In this document: positions 1 through 9,189 of the stretch, one piece after another
Layout of the letters: each line of letters begins with the position of its first letter
Numbering within the stretch: position 1 is the stretch's first letter
Assembly: GCF_004379255.2 (NCBI RefSeq)
Contig: NC_056044.1
Span: 5,992,001 to 6,056,000, forward strand
Reading direction: 5' to 3'
Length of the DNA stretch: 64,000 bases
Origin: Salvia splendens
Lineage: Eukaryota; Streptophyta; Magnoliopsida; Lamiales; Lamiaceae
Notes under the pieces: generated by a model
The model's input: only the letters and a program-made list of their open reading frames with translations
The model's database searches: none
What the model was told of the DNA's origin: nothing
Program-made: the position numbers and the translations under genes

Positions 1-1380
1 CCTTATAATTAAATTGGAAGTTTAATTAAAGTTTGGGCCCTCTTTTAATTTATTTGGGGCTTCTTAGTTAATTTGGAAATATAAGGTAGGGAAATGATTA
101 AATGTTGGGCCGATGATTTAATCGTAATGAATGATTTAATTAAATCCTGGAATTTTTCGAAAGGCAAATAATATTATCCCAAGTACGAAATAAAAATAAT
201 TGCGAAGAGAAATAAATGCGATAAATTAATTATGCGCTTAAATAATTTTTGGAAGTTTATTTCGACGTCATGGAAAATACGATGAGCCAATGGAGGAAAG
301 AACAGGCGTGAGCGGCCGACCGGCGTCGCACGCAACGCCTTGGGCGGCCGCCGAAGAATCGAAAATGCATGAAAACCGAGTAACGAGATAAAAGACTTTA
401 ATTAGAGTGCATGCATTCTAAATGTTTTCCTTCTTGAGATTGATGTGTACTTTAATTGTTTTTAAAAAAGGTGGTTCACACGCTCGTTAAAGTCTGATCG
501 AGAAGTTATAAAAAGAAATTTCTAAGCTATTGAGGTGGGCTCTATTACTTAAACTCTTTTATTTGCAATGATATGTATGTGGTGAGATAAGGGTGGTTTA
601 AATGTTATGTCATGCCGTATTTTATGTTTTGAATTGCCTATCTGATTGTCTACTAGAATAATGTTCTACTAGACTTTGATGGTTAACGAATTCGGGTCTA
701 ACTAGGGTCTAAGCCCTACTCAGACTAGTGCACTGATGGGGATCGTGAGCCGTCCTCTAGGTCGGCCGGTCCAGTGATCGAGTTTGTGGCCACATTCTCG
801 TTTCACATGATGGTTCAGATATGGTACATGATGGAGGATGACGATTGTCCGCGCGGACACTATTTTACTTAAGGAATGATTTTTAGTGTTTCCCGGCCTT
901 TTAAAGTAAAACCCGAGTTTCACTCAATGATGGCTTGACATAATTTTTATCTATAAATATATTTCGGGCATGAGTTCACTGAGTGCATCAAGTACTCAGC
1001 CCCTGCATATGTTTTCCCTATGTGCAGGTTGAGCGTGGACGGGAGGCGGAGGATGTTGAGCATTTGATCGAGACCATATTCAATAAATGTTCCGGTTGCT
1101 ATTGTGTCTTCATACAGAGTAGTAGCTAACTCTCAATTGCTTCCGCTACTCTAAGTTTTACGAACTCCTACGTTTTTTTTCCTTAAATCCGTTGGACTTT
1201 TTTTTTTCTTTTCGAACTATGTTGCTTCGTGATTTGAAATTTTGATTTGATAATGAAATTTCATCTTTTGATCTATATGTCGTACTTCCTTGATTGCTAC
1301 CCCCTTCTTCCCCGCTTCTTAATTCCTCCACTAGTCGCGATCCACCGTGCTTTCTATCCTTAGGAAGTGCGGTCGTGACA
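1..1380 (+). repeat. 5' LTR of element 1 (3' part only)
   Basis: This stretch aligns end to end with 10625-12003 and ends in GTCGTGACA, just before the primer binding site. By eye there are roughly 30 differences over 1380 positions, about 2 percent, which suggests a fairly recent insertion. Near its end it carries a block (about 956-1034) shared with the two other LTR families in the window. Confidence 0.95.
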
Positions 1381-1383
1381 GAA

Positions 1384-1401
1384 TGGTATCAGAGCAATTT
1401 T
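1384..1401 (+). other. Primer binding site, initiator tRNA-Met type
   Basis: TGGTATCAGAGC follows the LTR end after a 3-base spacer. It is the usual complement of the plant initiator tRNA-Met 3' end and sets where minus-strand DNA synthesis starts. Confidence 0.93.
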
Positions 1402-1958
1402 TTTTCCTTCCGCTCTGGACCGAGAGTCTTTTATTCAATCTAGTCTAGACTCGTTTCGCTAGACTAAAAGAGTATTCATTGAAGGCTCAACATTCCATCT
1501 CGCCGCGCTCAACAAGAAAGAAGGTAAAATGTTATGGATAAGGCATGTTGGATGTGAGGATGAATGGGATATGACCTCAAGGGCCTTAGATGTAGGCTAG
1601 TCATACGCGCGAACTTCTTTCGCTTAAAGACGATATGTGAATTGATGGAACGAATGAGGCGTAGAAAAATAGCAAATTCCAAGGGATGATGAGATGACGG
1701 GACAAGGATAACCTTGTGAAGCGCGACTAACGCTAGATCGAAAGATTGACGAAATTGCAATTTACTACGTTTATAAAATACGAAACATCTATCCTTAGAT
1801 GATACCTAAAAAGAAAGAATTGTTATGACCTTTTCCTTTGGAAATCGACATGTATATCCACGGTAGCACGTATGACGTTCTCTACGCGTTTATATCCTTC
1901 TCTACCTTGCTTATGCTTTTTCTTCGACTCGTTACTAAGGGAACTTACTTTTATGTAG

Positions 1959-2683
1959 ATGACGATCATGATCCATGCACCGCTAAAGGGAAGGTACGTC
2001 AAGAATGGACTACGGGCAGTGGAACTGTATCGGGGGTTCGAGAGGGACGAGAGGGCCCCTTTGATGTCCTATGTTTCCGACTACTTGGCACTATGGCGGG
2101 ATGCTCATGGGTGTGGAGTGAGGCACTATGAAGGTATTAAGAGATTGATTGATGGATTACCAGCGCCTTGGAATAGGTGGGCCGATGAGGCTTCGCGGCC
2201 ATAAATTTGGCATAAGCTCCCCGACTATAGTGTGCAAGGAGACATACATGGTTTTGTGAAAGTTCTCTTGGAAGCCCTGGTCGATGCTCGTAACGGACCA
2301 CCACCCTATGCCCCACCTAGAAGGGAGGCATCCCCATCGAGTCGCAGCCCCTACAGCGGGGTCGGTACGAGGGTGAGACGCCGCAACCAAACTTCCCCAA
2401 TAGGAGGAGGCTTGGAATACGTACCTCCGCACCTCTCGCGATGGAAGTCCTTGTGGTCGATAAGCATATCGACGTAGCTACTTATGTGAGGGAGAACAAT
2501 GAGGAAGAGGAGGAAGATCCTCTTGAAGATGAAGAAGAACCCCTTGAGGATGAGGAAGAACCTCTTGAAGACGAGGAGGATCCCATGGAGGAAGAGGATG
2601 ACCCCGAGGAAGAGCCCCTTGAAAGGGAGATTGAAGTCGAAAGCGAGGGAGGGGTGAACGTTGAGAGAGCTCCCGAGGAGTAG
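1959..2683 (+). pseudogene. Leader reading frame upstream of gag, acidic repeat protein, broken
   Basis: Between the primer binding site and gag there is a coding-like stretch of unknown family. From 1959 one frame reads a protein-like segment with an arginine/tryptophan-rich part (YRGFERDERAP, LALWRDAHG). It passes a TAA at 2202 and continues to about 2430. Coding character then moves to another frame, which ends at 2683 in a very acidic tract built of about five DEEEPLE-like repeats. I see no known domain. The second Tekay element shows no clear equivalent. It could be an additional retrotransposon ORF or a captured fragment; function is not assigned. Confidence 0.4.
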
Positions 2684-2956
2684 TGTTCTCTTTCTGTTTT
2701 GTTAGCTTTCGAATGTTTTGTTTTGACGAACTGTGTAATGTTTTCTTTGGGGTTTTGGTTTTCCTTGTTGCAAAGACCTTGTGGAAACACGTACTTGTTT
2801 TGTTTTAAGTTAATAAAATTCCCGTTGTTTTACCGTTGTGCTCGTTTTACCTTGTTATGTATGAGAAAACTTGTGAAAACGCGTTTGGAAAGGTTGTGTG
2901 GTGTGGTGTGGTGATGGTAAATTCGGACTTTTGTACTAACACGTGTGTTGAACAGA

Positions 2957-4060
2957 ATGTCTCCCCGACGTGCAGCTGTTCATCACGAGAATGAGGCAAG
3001 CAACGAGACTCAAAGTAGTGTGGGCCCTGAAGGACAACCACCACCACCTCCACCACTGCCACAGCCGGAACGAAACATTGAGAAGGAGTTTCGGAAGGAA
3101 CGTCCTCCCGTATTCGATGGAATGGGAGATCCGGCCAAGGCTGAGACCTGGATTCGGGCCATAGAACGCATCTTCAAGTTCTTAAGGTGCACCGATCAAG
3201 AGCGCCTATCGTGCGTGACCTACCAGCTTACCGGGTCCGCAGAGTTTTGGTGGGAGACCAAGCAGCGGACGATGAAGCAGGATCAACTGGACGCCCTGAC
3301 GTGGGAAGACTTCAAGGAGGAACTGTATGACAAATATATTCCGAGGAGTTACCGCAAGGCTAAGGAGGCCGAATTCTATAATCTGAAGCAAGGGCGGATG
3401 ACAGTGACGGAATATGACCGTGCCCTATGCGACATGTCTAGATATGCACCGGAGCAGGTGAATACTGACGAGAAAATGGCGGAGAAGTTTTGTGCCGGTC
3501 TGAGGCACGAAATCAGAATGGCTTTGGCATGCCGTGGAAGGCTCTCGTATGCCGAGTCGTTGTCTCGTGCAATGGACGTAGAGGAAGCAATGCCACGGGA
3601 AAAGACAGTTATACCCACTACTCCAACACCACCGACGCCACAGCAGAATTTCTGAGACAAAAGAAAATGGGACGGGAACCGCGAACCCTTTGACAACAAG
3701 AGGTTCCAAGGTACCCCAAACTCTGCCCGGGGAAAAGGAAAACAAACTACTCCATACCAAAGTGGAGAGTACCGTCAGAGAGCACCTCCTTGCGCCAAAT
3801 GTCAGAAGAATCACATGGGGGAATGCAGAGTCGGGACAAACGTGTGCTACAAGTGTGGTCGAGTTGGACACTTCACCAAAGAGTGCCCGAACAACAATAA
3901 CACGGGAGTTGGGGGAACACCGAATAGGCCTCGAGGGAATCCTACACCACCTCAGCAGCCGCAGCAGCGTCGCCTACCATATCCCACTCAAGCTAGGGCC
4001 TATGCCTTGGGACGCAAGCAAGCTAAAGCCGCACAGAGAGATCAAAAACAGGATAATCTG
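2957..4060 (+). pseudogene. gag of element 1 (capsid plus zinc knuckle), one stop codon
   Basis: The frame starts at the ATG giving MSPRRAAVHH. It has a proline-rich N-terminus, then the retrotransposon Gag core (AETWIRAIERIF, CTDQERLSCVTYQL, FWWETK, YDKYIPRSYR, GRMTVTEYDRAL, RYAPEQV), then CAKC-type and [14 protein letters not shown] knuckles near 3790-3890. A TGA at 3653-3655 cuts the frame, but the same frame continues beyond it into protease. Element 2 has arginine at the matching place, so a CGA to TGA change explains the stop. The product would package element RNA in cytoplasmic particles. Without readthrough only the first 232 residues could be made. Confidence 0.9.
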
Positions 4061-5434
4061 GCAGGTATGGGGACATTACTTGACATGCCTGTTGCTGTTC
4101 TGTTTGATACGGGTGCGTCGCACTCCTTTATATCGCACTCCTGCATAGATGCTTTAAGACTTCCTGTTGATGAACTTGAACATAAGATGAATGTGAACTC
4201 ACCAGTAGGAGGTCTTATAGACATTTCAAAATCTTGCTCGAACGTAGAATTTATGGTGGGAGAACTTAGCTTAGTGGCTCACAACCTACATGTTATGCCA
4301 ATGGATAACGTTGACATTATTCTGGGGATGGACTGGCTAGCTGAAAATTATGCCACTATTCGGTGCCAAGAGAGACAAATCTCGTTACAAACCCCGGGGA
4401 AGGAGCCCTCTACCTTCCACGGGATTTCGATGAATCAGCGGACTTGCGTGATAGCAGCACTTCAAGCAACTACGATGATTAGAAAGGGGCATCCTGCCTA
4501 TCTCGTTTACCTGCAAGGACATGACAAGAAAGAAAGAAAAGTTGAAGATGTGGCGGTAGTACGTGAGTTCCCCGACGTGTTTCCCGACGCGCTGCCAGGA
4601 CCTCCGCCTGACCGACAGTTGGAGTTTACTATCGATCTGGAACCAGGAGCCGCACCAGTATCGAAAGCACCTTATAGGATGGCACCGAAAGAGTTGGAAG
4701 AACTCAGAATCCAGCTACAAGAACTACTGGACTTGGGTTTTATAAGACCCACCGTATCGCCGTGGGGAGCACCTGTGCTGTTTGTGAAGAAGAAAGACGG
4801 GACACTGAGAATGTGCATAGACTACCGGGAATTGAACAAATTAACTCTCAAGAACAAGTATCCTCTGCCGAGAATAGATGACCTGTTCGACCAACTCAGG
4901 GGAGCAGGGGTATTTTCAAAAATGGATTTAAGGTCAGGATATCACCAGCTGAGGGTACGAAGAGAAGACATACCCAAGACGGCGTTCCGAACGAGGTATG
5001 GGCATTATGAGTTTGTAGTAGTGTCGTTTGGACTGACAAATGCACCTGCAGTATTCATGGACTTAATGAATCGAGTATTCCACCCATACTTGGACAAGTT
5101 CGTCCTGGTGTTCATAGATGATGTGCTGGTTTACTCGAAGAACGAAAAAGAGCATGAGGAGCACCTAAGGATCACGCTAGGGACACTGAGAACGGAGAAG
5201 TTGTACGCCAAGTTCAGTAAGTGTGATTTCTGGCTAAGGGAAGTAAATTTTCTGGGGCATATTGTGACGGCCGAAGGAATTCGAGTTGACCCCGCAAAGG
5301 TGGATGTCGTACAACAGTGGAAGGCGCCAAAGACCCCAAATGAGATTCGGAGTTTCATGGGACTGGCAGGATACTACCGGAGATTTATTGAAGGATTTTC
5401 AAAAATCGCAAGGCCGATGACACCCAACAACTGA
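4061..5434 (+). pseudogene. Protease and reverse transcriptase of element 1
   Basis: This is in the same frame as gag. The aspartic protease motif [12 protein letters not shown] is near 4099. The reverse transcriptase follows, with [70 protein letters not shown] and the catalytic FIDD near 5113, then FLGHIV and [10 protein letters not shown]. The frame ends in a TGA at 5432 after a short insertion at about 5421-5428. Element 2 reads smoothly through the same place. The catalytic residues look intact, so loss of function came from the indel rather than active-site change. Confidence 0.92.
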
Positions 5435-6198
5435 AGAAAGGGACCAAGGTCAATTGGACACCGGAGTGTGAGGCAAGTTTCCAGTTGTTGAAGGAGAAAT
5501 TGACCACCGCACCTATTCTAGCCGTGCCAGAACCGGGAATAGACTATGTGGTTTACACTGATGCATCTAAAGTTGGACTTGGATGCGTTTTGATGCAGAA
5601 CGGTAAGGTGATTGCCTATGATTCGCGTCAGTTGAGGCCACACGAGCTGAACTACCCTACTCATGACCTGGAATTAGCAGCTGTTGTGCATGCATTGAAG
5701 ATTTGGAGGCACCATCTCTACGGAGTTCGGTGTGAGATTTTTACTGACCACAAGAGTCTAAAATATTTCTTTGAGCAGAAAGACTTGAATATGAGGCAAC
5801 GCAGATGGCTCGAATTAGTCAAGGATTATGACTGGGGCATTAACTATCATCCGGGCAAAGCAAATGTAGTAGCAGATGCACTGAGTCGGAAAGCCCAACC
5901 ACAACTGGCTACCTTTCTCACTCAAGAAGAAAATTTGATTCACAAATTTAGCAAGATGCGATTGGAAGTAGTGGGAGCTCCCGAGACCGTAAAAGGAAAG
6001 ATCGCCACCTTGGTAATTGCACCCGACCTGCGGACGAGGATAAGAGAAGGTCAGAGAAATGATAAGGATTTGGAGAAGGTTCGACTAAAGGTAAGGAAAG
6101 GTGAGCAAGAGAAGTTCCGAGAAGAGGCTGACAATGCCCTCACCTACGAGGGAAGGCTATGTGTGCTGAATGACGAAGGACTTCGAAATGAAATTTGA
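5428..6198 (+). pseudogene. RNase H and connection region of element 1
   Basis: Coding resumes in a new frame with [17 protein letters not shown] and leads into RNase [18 protein letters not shown] (first catalytic Asp), [18 protein letters not shown] (Glu) and FTDHKSLKY (Asp), ending with the [10 protein letters not shown] motif. The enzyme would remove RNA from RNA/DNA hybrids during element replication. A TGA at 6196 follows, where element 2 continues into the integrase zinc finger, so a further frameshift lies here. Confidence 0.9.
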
Positions 6199-6609
6199 CT
6201 GAGGCACACGAGACTCCATATACCGCTCATCCTGGAAGTACAAAGATGTACCATGATCTGAAGGGATCATTCTGGTGGATGGGATGAAGAGGGATATAGC
6301 TTTGTTTGTGGAGAAATGTCTGGGAAGTTGCAACCACTAGAGATTCCGGAGTGGAAATGGGAACATATTGCCATGGATTTTGTGACGGGTTTACCAAAAA
6401 CTCGGCAAGGGAATACGACCATCTGGGTAATCATAGACCGCCTCACCAAGAGTGCGCATTTTATACCTATACCTATAACTCATGGATCCGACAAGCTAGC
6501 CCAGATTTATGTGAAAGAAATCATTCGACTACATGGAGTACCAGTAACAATCACATCGGACCGAGACACAAGGTTCACTTCAAGATTTTGGATAAGTCTG
6601 CAACGAGAA
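6199..6609 (+). pseudogene. Integrase of element 1, N-terminal half, broken
   Basis: The HHCC zinc region survives only in scattered frames. Compared with element 2, about a dozen residues including the two cysteines are deleted at about 6318, between the EKCL-like and GKLQPLE segments. The catalytic core then reads WEHIAMDFVTGLP (first Asp), VIIDRLTKSAHF, RLHGVPVTI and SDRDTRFTS (second Asp). Coding stops at 6609, inside the segment SLQRELGT, where the LTR insertion starts, and resumes at 8342. Confidence 0.88.
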
Positions 6610-8099
6610 TGATAAGTCGTATTCTAGGCCTTGGTTACGGGTCAGTATGATGTGCTTATTTGATTATATTTGCAAAACAGTTGTTTAAAGTGTGCAGGTT
6701 AAGCATTCTAGCCAGTAGGGAAGTTTCGGAATGTTCAGGTGAAGAAGGCGCCAGCATGATCTCATACTGATCAGTATTCGTGCTAAAACGGCTTGAGATG
6801 GAGAAGACGGATAGCTGAGACGGATTACCCACAATTAAGGGCAAAGAAGTCAAATTGCAACGAGGATTTACCCTAAAATCAAGGGTAGCCTCCCTATAAA
6901 AGGAAGCCAAATTGGAGAGAATTGGAGGGGAGGATACAACATTCACTCATTCAACACACCATCTTTAGGTAGAAAGTTCTCTCGGTAGCTTCAGTCTTTC
7001 AGCCGTGTCCCGCTTCTTGCCTCGCCGTAGCCATGATCACTTGACGTTCAGATGTTCCCAGAATTCCAGTCATCGTCCATTCCAGCCAGCAAGATCGTAG
7101 TTTAGAGTCTCATCGTCCGGAGTGGCAAAACACTTTTACATTGCTTTCGTGGTTTTAAATTTCTCGCTTTCCTTACGTTGGATCTTGTTTACCTTTGGAT
7201 ATTTTCTGCTTTTGAAATACTTTGTTGAAGATCCGAACGTGTTTATGCTATGAAGTTGATTTCCGTTTCGTTTATTGTTGTGTTTCTTTATTCCCTTGCC
7301 TAGGTAGCTTAGATCTAAAGTTTCTCGGTGTTTAAAGTGCTGATTCTCTCAATTCCGTTTACGTAACAAATTTCTTTAGGATAGATAAACAAGTACTGTT
7401 TGATCGGAAAGTAGGTCGTTGCATGCAAAGCTTAGTTTTAATTTCTGAACCGTTCTTTCATGTTGACCAGTATGCAGAAGTCCAGTTTTAGTGTTTGATT
7501 TCGGATTTGATTTCTTAGTTTTGGATCTGTGTTTGTGAGTTGTTAATCTGAGTTTTTCCGTGTTGAATCTGGAATCGTTATCTGAATTTTGGAAGTGTTT
7601 GTTGAAGAAGATGATGTCTATTTCAATTGGAGGGGACCACTTACTTTTCAAGATGCTTTTGCTTTTGTCCTTCACTTTTAGTTAAGCCCTGTCAGCCCAG
7701 TCACAAAACTTCCACTACTCTCTGAATATTCTGTTTAGCCCGAAATAGAAACCCGTACCTTCCAAATATTTTCTGTTACAAAATTGTCCCCCCATTCCAC
7801 GTACACAGTTACATTCCAAATGTTTTCCTTACCGTCTGACCAGTAGAACACCTCCTTTAAGTTCCAGCCTAGGTAGAAACTCAACCCAGCGTGGTAGCTA
7901 ACCAAATCTTCCGATTGTCACCGCGGTAGTTTAAGAACGCACCATCTCTGTGGGATTCGACCCTTACCACCACTATACTGTTCAGTAGAAGTGGGTTGAG
8001 GAATCTTTGAAACCAAGGTCTAGGTTAGTTAGGATTTCTATCCTGATCAGTAGGATATATCCTTGCTTGAACGACACCTACGCACCTTAGGTCCTTTCA
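6610..8099 (+). repeat. Single LTR of the aberrant insertion
   Basis: It begins TGATAAGTCG and ends TTTCA, and is followed by a two-base spacer and the primer binding site. A TATA-like sequence TATAAAAG lies at 6895-6902 and would start transcription in the LTR. No coding function is seen. Confidence 0.85.
6895..6902 (+). promoter_or_regulatory. TATA-like box in the 6610 LTR
   Basis: TATAAAAG in an otherwise GC-poor LTR, about 285 bp from its 5' end. Assigned by sequence only. Confidence 0.45.
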
Positions 8100-8101
8100 A
8101 A

Positions 8102-8119
8102 TGGCGCCGTTGCCGGGGA
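8102..8119 (+). other. Primer binding site, tRNA-Asp type
   Basis: TGGCGCCGTTGCCGGGGA is complementary to the 3' 18 nucleotides of plant tRNA-Asp(GTC). It lies two bases after the LTR end. Confidence 0.92.
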
Positions 8120-8279
8120 CGGATAGCGTTATTTGCAATTACTGTGAGTGATACTTCGGTGTATATATTGTGCATAACCTTTCTTTTTTTTTTCTTTTCT
8201 TTTCAGTTTATGAGAAGCAGTTCGGCTCCTGACCAGTGGAGGCCGAAGATACTTCAGCGAGGATCGATACTCGTAACCA

Positions 8280-8302
8280 TTCGATCCCCGGCAACGGCGC
8301 CA
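8280..8302 (+). other. tRNA-Asp 3'-end fragment joined to an inverted LTR tip
   Basis: The 23 bases run from the T-loop (TTCGA) through the acceptor stem and end in CCA, in the sense of the tRNA. They are followed by TT and the reverse complement of the LTR end (8305-8336), exactly as in a tRNA-primed minus-strand strong-stop DNA. The match extends 5 bases past the 18-base primer site, which argues against simple inverted copying of the PBS. It is not a tRNA gene. Confidence 0.8.
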
Positions 8303-8341
8303 TTTGAAAGGACCTAAGGTGCGTAGGTGTCGTTCAGAGAA

Positions 8342-9154
8342 CTTGGTACTCGATTAAATTTTAGTACCGCTTTTCAACCACAAACCGATGGACAGTATGA
8401 GAGAACGATTCAACCTCTCAAGGACATGTTGAGAGCCGTGGTTCTTGACAGAGGAGAAAATTGGGAAGTTGTACTACCGTTGATCGAGTTTGCCTACAAC
8501 AACAGTTTCCAGGCGACAATAAATATGGCCTCATATGAAGCATTGTATGGGAGGAAGTGTAGATCACCACTCTACTGGGATGAGGTTGGTAAAAGGAGAA
8601 TACTCGGGCCAGATTCAGTCGAAGAAATGATTGAGATTGTGCGTCAAATTCGACAAAGGATAAAAGAAGCTCAAGACCGGCAGAAGTCGTATGCTGATGT
8701 TCGGCGTACCGATTTACAGTTCAACGCTGGAGATAAGGTGTTCTTGAAAGTATCTCCGTCGAAGGGGATAATGAGGTTTGGCGTAAAGGGGAAGTTGAAG
8801 CCATGTTACGTGGGGCCTTATGAAATTCTTGAGAAGGTGGGACCCGTAGCGTATAGGTTGGCATTACCACCGAGTTTTGGGACTGTGCATAATGTTTTCC
8901 ATGTGTCACAATTACGAAAGTACGTGTTCGATCCCAAACACGTGGTTCATCAAGAGGAAATGATTTTGAATCCCGACTTGATTTATGAGGAGAAGCCCGA
9001 AGCTATTCTGGACAGGAAGGTGCAGGATTTGAGAAATAAATCGATCGCGTCCGTGAAAGTGCTTTAGAAACATCATGGTCACGAGGAGGCTACATGGGAA
9101 CTCCAGGATAGAATGAAGGAGAAATACCCGGAGTTGTTCGTTAGAAATGAGTAA
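8342..9154 (+). pseudogene. Integrase of element 1, C-terminal half, one stop codon
   Basis: Coding resumes with ELGTRLNFSTAF, then PQTDGQYERTIQ holding the catalytic Glu, AYNNSFQATI, YEALYGRKCRSPLYWDE, the basic C-terminal domain (GDKVFLKVSP, RFGVKGKLKPCYVGPYEIL) and VFHVSQLRKYV. A TAG at 9065 replaces the tryptophan found in element 2 (TGG to TAG). Beyond it the same frame reads to a TAA at 9152, through a chromodomain-like tail (EEATWEL). Integrase joins element DNA to the chromosome in the nucleus; this copy is inactive. Confidence 0.9.
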
Positions 9155-9189
9155 ATTTCGGGACGAAATTTCTGTTAAGGTGGGTAGAA
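9153..9189 (+). promoter_or_regulatory. Palindrome and polypurine tract before the 3' LTR of element 1
   Basis: A 19-base inverted repeat (AAATTTCG, GGA, CGAAATTT) overlaps the pol stop codon. The purine-rich AAGGTGGGTAGAA (9177-9189) follows and directly abuts the LTR, as a plus-strand primer should. Element 2 has the same palindrome at 25300-25318. Confidence 0.8.

Larger units (their letters stand above)
6610..8336 (+). mobile_element. Aberrant LTR-element insertion: LTR, PBS, leader, tRNA-Asp piece and inverted LTR tip
   Basis: The host integrase is interrupted by a 1727-bp insert that starts TGATAAG, ends CGTTCA and is flanked by the 5-bp duplication GAGAA (6605-6609 and 8337-8341). Inside are one LTR (6610-8099), a tRNA-Asp primer binding site, about 160 bp of leader including a possible gag start (ATG at 8210), then 23 bases matching the tRNA-Asp 3' end joined to the inverted last 32 bases of the LTR. 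There is no polypurine tract, no pol and no second full LTR. The target duplication shows integrase-style insertion of this abnormal molecule. Retrotransposons using this primer are typically Athila/Tat-type; that assignment is inferred. Confidence 0.88.

Noticed and set aside
2482..2790. Minus-strand Ser-rich frame
   Set aside because: It is antisense to the GAG/GAA-rich acidic repeat of the leader.
8280..8302. A tRNA-Asp gene
   Set aside because: Only the T-loop and acceptor end are present, with no anticodon or D arm. It is part of the retrotransposon insertion.
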